From: an uncultured bacterium
GTDB lineage: Bacteria; Cyanobacteriota; Vampirovibrionia; Gastranaerophilales; Gastranaerophilaceae
Length of the DNA: 27,126 nt
Assembly: GCA_900551675.1 (NCBI GenBank)
Contig: URXH01000017.1
Span: forward strand, 1-27,126
Reading direction: 5' to 3'
Notes under the pieces: generated by a model
Seen by the model: only the letters and a program-made list of their open reading frames with translations
What the model was told of the DNA's origin: nothing
Databases searched by the model: none
Program-made: the position numbers and the translations under genes
Shown: positions 24,045-27,126 of the stretch, piece by piece
Numbering within the stretch: position 1 is the first letter of the stretch
Layout of the letters: every line of letters starts with the position of its first letter

Positions 24045-25577
24045 TTATTCTTTTGCTCTCATAGTTGGGAATGCAATAACATCTCTTATTGACGGAGAAT
24101 CTGTCAAAAGCATTACAAGTCTGTCAATACCCATTCCCATACCGCCTGTCGGAGGCATGCCGTATTCAAGTGCATTGATAAAGTCTTCATCAATATCCAT
24201 AGCTTCTTCATCACCTGCAGCCTTTGCCTGAGCTTGAGCTTCAAATCTCATTCTCTGATCAATAGGATCTGTAAGTTCTGAGAATGCATTTGCTATTTCC
24301 CAGCCGTTAACTCTTGTTTCAAAACGTTCTGTTAACCTGTCATTATCTCTGTGAACTTTTGCAAGCGGTGAAATTTCTCTCGGGTAATCTATAATATGGC
24401 ATGGCTGAATTAAAGAAGGTTCAATTTTAGCTTCAAAAACAGCTTCAACAACCTGTCCCCAGTTCATTGAATCATCAACTGCAACATTTAAAGATCTAGC
24501 GGTCTCTACAGCCTGTTTTGCACTGTAAATTTCCATAAAATCAATACCTGTTGCTTCTTTGATTGAGCCCAGCATTGTTTTTCTATCCCATGGAGGTGTT
24601 AAATCAATCTCATTTTCGCCATATTTAATTTTCATTGTGCCGAGAACTTCCTGAGCAACATAAGCTACCATATTTTCTGTTAATGTCATCATATCGTTAT
24701 AATCAGCATAAGCCTGATATAACTCTATCATTGTAAATTCGGGGTTATGACGTGTGTCTATACCTTCATTTCTGAAACATTTCCCAATTTCGTAAACACG
24801 CTCAGAAATTCCGCCGACAATTAATCTCTTCAGATATAATTCAAGAGCAATTCTCAATGTTAAATCCATATTAAGCGCATTGTGGTGTGTTGTAAAAGGT
24901 CTTGCGTTTGCACCTGACGCCATTGTCTGCAATATAGGCGTTTCAACTTCCATGTAACCTTCTTTTGCAAGATATTCGCGGATCTTTTGTATAATTAAAC
25001 TTCTTTTTCTGAATGTATCTCTGCTCTGTTCGTTTACAATTAAATCAACGTATCTCTGACGGTATTTAAGTTCAACATCTGTAAGCCCGTGGTAATGAGT
25101 TAATTCTTCCATTTTTTCTTTGCTGATTTGTTTGTTTGGCAAAGGCAAAAGCGCCTTTGATAACAGTTTCAAAGATGTTGATTTTATTGAAAGTTCACCG
25201 CGCGGGGTTCTTCTGATTGTTCCTGTAAAACCTACAATATCACCTATATCTATAAGTTTAAGAATTTTCATCATATCCTCTGACAAATTTTCTTTATGAG
25301 AAAAAATTTGAATTTTGCCTGATGAATCCATTAAATCAATAAACATGCCTGTATTCCGGATAGCCATAACACGTCCGGCAACAGAATATTTATCATCTGT
25401 TTCAACACCGGCTTCAAGATCTTTATACTTATCCTGTAAAAAAGCTGCATCTGCATTTTTGTCAAAAGAATAAGGATATGGATTAACTCCTTTATCTGCA
25501 AGGTCTGCAAGTTTTTGTATTCTTGTTTGTCTGATTTGTTCTTTTGTAGAACTATGTTCAGTAAATTGTTGTACCAT
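24045..25577 (-). CDS. lysS: Lysyl-tRNA synthetase, class II
   Basis: 510 aa, typical for bacterial class II LysRS. An N-terminal OB-fold anticodon-binding domain (about 60-160, YSVAGRVMAIRNTGMFIDLMD) is followed by the class II catalytic core: motif 1 region around KEGYMEVETPILQ, motif 2 CFRNEGIDTRHNPEFTMIELY (about 265-285) and motif 3 GMGMGIDRLVMLL (about 479-491). AAGGAAG precedes the ATG. It has its own candidate promoter after the pilT terminator and ends at a strong palindromic terminator. Confidence 0.97.
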   Translation of the reverse strand: MVQQFTEHSSTKEQIRQTRIQKLADLADKGVNPYPYSFDKNADAAFLQDKYKDLEAGVETDDKYSVAGRVMAIRNTGMFIDLMDSSGKIQIFSHKENLSEDMMKILKLIDIGDIVGFTGTIRRTPRGELSIKSTSLKLLSKALLPLPNKQISKEKMEELTHYHGLTDVELKYRQRYVDLIVNEQSRDTFRKRSLIIQKIREYLAKEGYMEVETPILQTMASGANARPFTTHHNALNMDLTLRIALELYLKRLIVGGISERVYEIGKCFRNEGIDTRHNPEFTMIELYQAYADYNDMMTLTENMVAYVAQEVLGTMKIKYGENEIDLTPPWDRKTMLGSIKEATGIDFMEIYSAKQAVETARSLNVAVDDSMNWGQVVEAVFEAKIEPSLIQPCHIIDYPREISPLAKVHRDNDRLTERFETRVNGWEIANAFSELTDPIDQRMRFEAQAQAKAAGDEEAMDIDEDFINALEYGMPPTGGMGMGIDRLVMLLTDSPSIRDVIAFPTMRAKE

Positions 25578-25615
25578 TTTGTTCTTCCTTTTTTATTGTA
25601 AATCTTTATATTTTC

Positions 25616-25643
25616 ATGTTAGCACAAAAAAAATGCTTAACAA
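25616..25643 (-). promoter_or_regulatory. Possible promoter of lysS
   Basis: On the minus strand TTGTTA (25643-25638) and TAACAT (25621-25616) are 16 nt apart, 38 nt before the lysS start and just after the pilT terminator. Confidence 0.4.
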
Positions 25644-25644
25644 C

Positions 25645-25674
25645 AAAAAAGCTTCTGTTTTGAGAAGCTTTTTT
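25645..25674 (-). terminator. Rho-independent terminator after pilT
   Basis: A perfect 12-bp stem (arms AAAAAAGCTTCT and AGAAGCTTTTTT on the + strand) with a 6-nt loop begins 26 nt after the pilT stop and ends in a T-run on the minus strand. Confidence 0.85.
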
Positions 25675-25699
25675 ATTTATTATTGAAAATAATAGAAGA

Positions 25700-26767
25700 T
25701 TACTGAGACATAAGCCGTTTAAGTTCATCAGGCCTTGAAGTTTTTGATAAAGCATCCTCTATAGTAATTACACCCTGCTTATAAAGGTTAGATAAAGCCA
25801 TCTCAAGAGTCTGCATACCCATTGCCTGATTCATCTGTATTGTTGAATATATCTGTGCAGCTTTAGATTCTCTGATCAAGTTTGCAATAGCAGGTGTTAC
25901 AAGCATAATTTCCTGTGCCATAACACGTCCTTTTTTAGTTCCGTCAGGCTGAACCTTTTGCAAAAGAGTCTGGGCAAATACTGCAACAAGCGAGTTCGCA
26001 AGCTGGACACGAATTTGCTGCTGCTGGCCTTCCGGGAATACGTCAATAATACGGTCAATTGTTTGAGAAGCTGAAGATGTGTGCAATGTACCGAACACAA
26101 GGTGGCCCGTTTCCGCTGCAGTCAGCGCTAATGCAATTGTTTCATGGTCTCTCATCTCACCTACCAGAATAATATCAGGGTCTTCACGAAGTGCGGATTT
26201 CAGGGCATTTGCAAATGATCTGGTATCCATACCGAGTTCACGCTGGTGAATAATACTCTGTTTTGATGTATGCACAAATTCTATCGGGTCTTCAATTGTT
26301 AAAATATGTTCTGCTCTGTTTGAGTTAATATAGTCAATCATTGCGGCAAGTGTAGTTGATTTACCGGAACCTGTCGGACCTGTTACAAGAACAAGACCTC
26401 GAGGCTTATCAGCCGTTCTTCTGACAACATCAGGAAGCCCTAATTTGTCAAAAGACGGAACAATTGAAGTAATCGTTCTGAATGCTGCAGCATAGTTGCC
26501 TTTATCTTTATAAAAGTTTACCCTGAAACGGCTTAAGCCTTCTATACCGTATGAGAAGTCAAGCTCCCACGTCTGTTCAAGTGTACGTCTCTGTTCGTTT
26601 GAAAGCATGGGAAACAATAAAGTTTCAACATCATCAGGACTTAGAGGCGGATAATCATATCTTTGCAGTTTGCCGTCTATACGTGCAGCAGGCGGTAAAT
26701 TTGCTGAAATATGAAGGTCTGACCCGCCGTCTGCGACAAATTTTTCTAAAAGTTCTTCAATTAACAT
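25700..26767 (-). CDS. pilT: Type IV pilus retraction ATPase PilT
   Basis: 355 aa. PilT is the cytoplasmic hexameric ATPase that depolymerises type IV pili, powering twitching and DNA uptake. Motifs in order: DGGSDLHI near the N-terminus, Walker A GPTGSGKST (130-138), the Asp box LTIEDPIEF (156-164), Walker B DPDIILVGEMRD (196-207), the His box TGHLVFGTLHTSSA (220-233) and the C-terminal AIANLIRE (293-300), matching the AIRNLIRE motif typical of PilT rather than PilB. AAGGAT before the ATG lies within the last codons of the upstream 84-aa gene, 4 nt away, so the two are one operon. Confidence 0.95.
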   Translation of the reverse strand: MLIEELLEKFVADGGSDLHISANLPPAARIDGKLQRYDYPPLSPDDVETLLFPMLSNEQRRTLEQTWELDFSYGIEGLSRFRVNFYKDKGNYAAAFRTITSIVPSFDKLGLPDVVRRTADKPRGLVLVTGPTGSGKSTTLAAMIDYINSNRAEHILTIEDPIEFVHTSKQSIIHQRELGMDTRSFANALKSALREDPDIILVGEMRDHETIALALTAAETGHLVFGTLHTSSASQTIDRIIDVFPEGQQQQIRVQLANSLVAVFAQTLLQKVQPDGTKKGRVMAQEIMLVTPAIANLIRESKAAQIYSTIQMNQAMGMQTLEMALSNLYKQGVITIEDALSKTSRPDELKRLMSQ

Positions 26768-26771
26768 AGTT

Positions 26772-27026
26772 CTATCCTTCCTGGAAATTTATTAAAGAAT
26801 CGTTATCTTTTATTGCAAGTTCTATTAAAGAATAAGTCATATAAGCCCCCAGTGCGATAGCTTTAGGGTCAAGATTTGTCTTATTTGCAGCTTCTATTAT
26901 AGCCGTGTTAATTTCCGGATTTTCATCCTTTATGTAGTGAATCATTTTTTTACGCCATACCGGCATATCTTTAAATATTTCACTAAAAGCTTCTGCTGCG
27001 TTCTCTTCTGAAATAATCGGTAACAT
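26772..27026 (-). CDS. 84-aa helical protein in operon with pilT
   Basis: An unrecognised small protein, all-helical in appearance. It begins MLPIISEENAAEAFSEIF, has VWRKKMIHYIKD and ends with a Leu/Ile-rich helix (AIALGAYMTYSLIELAIKD). AAGGAAG precedes its ATG. It ends 4 nt before pilT and its last codons supply the pilT ribosome-binding site, so it is made together with the retraction ATPase. That suggests a regulator or partner of PilT, but no motif supports a specific role. Confidence 0.65.
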   Translation of the reverse strand: MLPIISEENAAEAFSEIFKDMPVWRKKMIHYIKDENPEINTAIIEAANKTNLDPKAIALGAYMTYSLIELAIKDNDSLINFQEG

Positions 27027-27115
27027 GATACTTCCTTATGTTCCTGCAATTTTATAAATCTATTATATAAAAAATTTTAACATAATAGTTAGACATCAAA
27101 CAAAAGGAGAGAATT

Positions 27116-27126
27116 ATGACAAACTT
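27116..27126 (+). CDS. Start of a truncated + strand gene
   Basis: ATG ACA AAC follows AGGAGA at 27105-27110 and runs off the window end. Only three complete codons are visible, so the product cannot be named. It is divergent from the pilT operon; the 89 nt between them are AT-rich and contain TATAAT-like boxes on both strands, without a clear pair of promoter elements. Confidence 0.5.

Noticed and set aside
1..27126. CRISPR arrays, rRNA, tRNA, insertion sequences
   Set aside because: No regularly spaced repeats, tRNA-like cloverleaf sequence, rRNA sequence or transposase frame was recognised; the only dispersed repeat candidate is the element at 14173-14287.

Overview
The window is AT-rich bacterial DNA with short intergenic gaps and housekeeping genes of ordinary bacterial type. 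The best guess for its source is a gut-type Melainabacteria/Vampirovibrionia genome (Gastranaerophilales), the non-photosynthetic sister group of Cyanobacteria. The grounds are the combination of a prepilin with the FTLAEVLITLGIIG-type signal, a four-domain ribosomal protein S1, rubrerythrin (anaerobic lifestyle), pilT, and a partial flagellar-type secretion operon next to proteins beginning MGMAASQAR-. This assignment is inference from family resemblance; no marker search was possible.

Layout. 59-4870 (+): type IV prepilin-like protein, valS and rpsA, the last with its own promoter and a strong terminator. 5094-7976 (+): four proteins of unknown function. Two of them (416 and 108 aa) share matching N- and C-terminal ends around very different middles, as filament or rod subunits of flagellar systems do. 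A third is a Gly/Ser/Ala-rich protein with hydrophobic segments. 8007-8648 (-): a coiled-coil protein, separated from the previous group by a bidirectional terminator. 8955-10460 (+): a PurH-family protein whose usual catalytic motifs are altered, preceded by a roughly 190-nt leader with competing RNA hairpins and no Shine-Dalgarno. 10486-11361 (-): a glycosyltransferase-like protein. 11438-11884 (+): a dCMP deaminase-like protein.

12062-18152 (+) is a flagellar/type III export cluster: fliE, fliF, a divergent protein at the fliG position, fliH and flhA. No fliI follows fliH here, and no flagellin, hook, fliM/N or fliPQR-flhB gene lies in the window. yidD follows. Between fliF and the fliG-position gene lies an inverted-repeat element of purine-rich arms that ends just before the start codon.

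18508-22959 (-): a 1483-aa AsmA/TamB-like envelope protein. 23060-23638 (-): rubrerythrin. 23789-23944 (+): a 51-aa small ORF. 24045-25577 (-): lysS. 25700-27026 (-): pilT and an 84-aa upstream partner. The first bases of another + strand gene begin at 27116.

The most interesting idea is that the MGxxxSQxRxLxL proteins at 5094 and 7650 are substrates or structural subunits of the FlhA-type export machine encoded a few kilobases downstream, possibly with the Gly/Ser-rich protein as a membrane-active partner. The second is a PurH paralogue that may no longer perform the standard IMP cyclohydrolase reaction.
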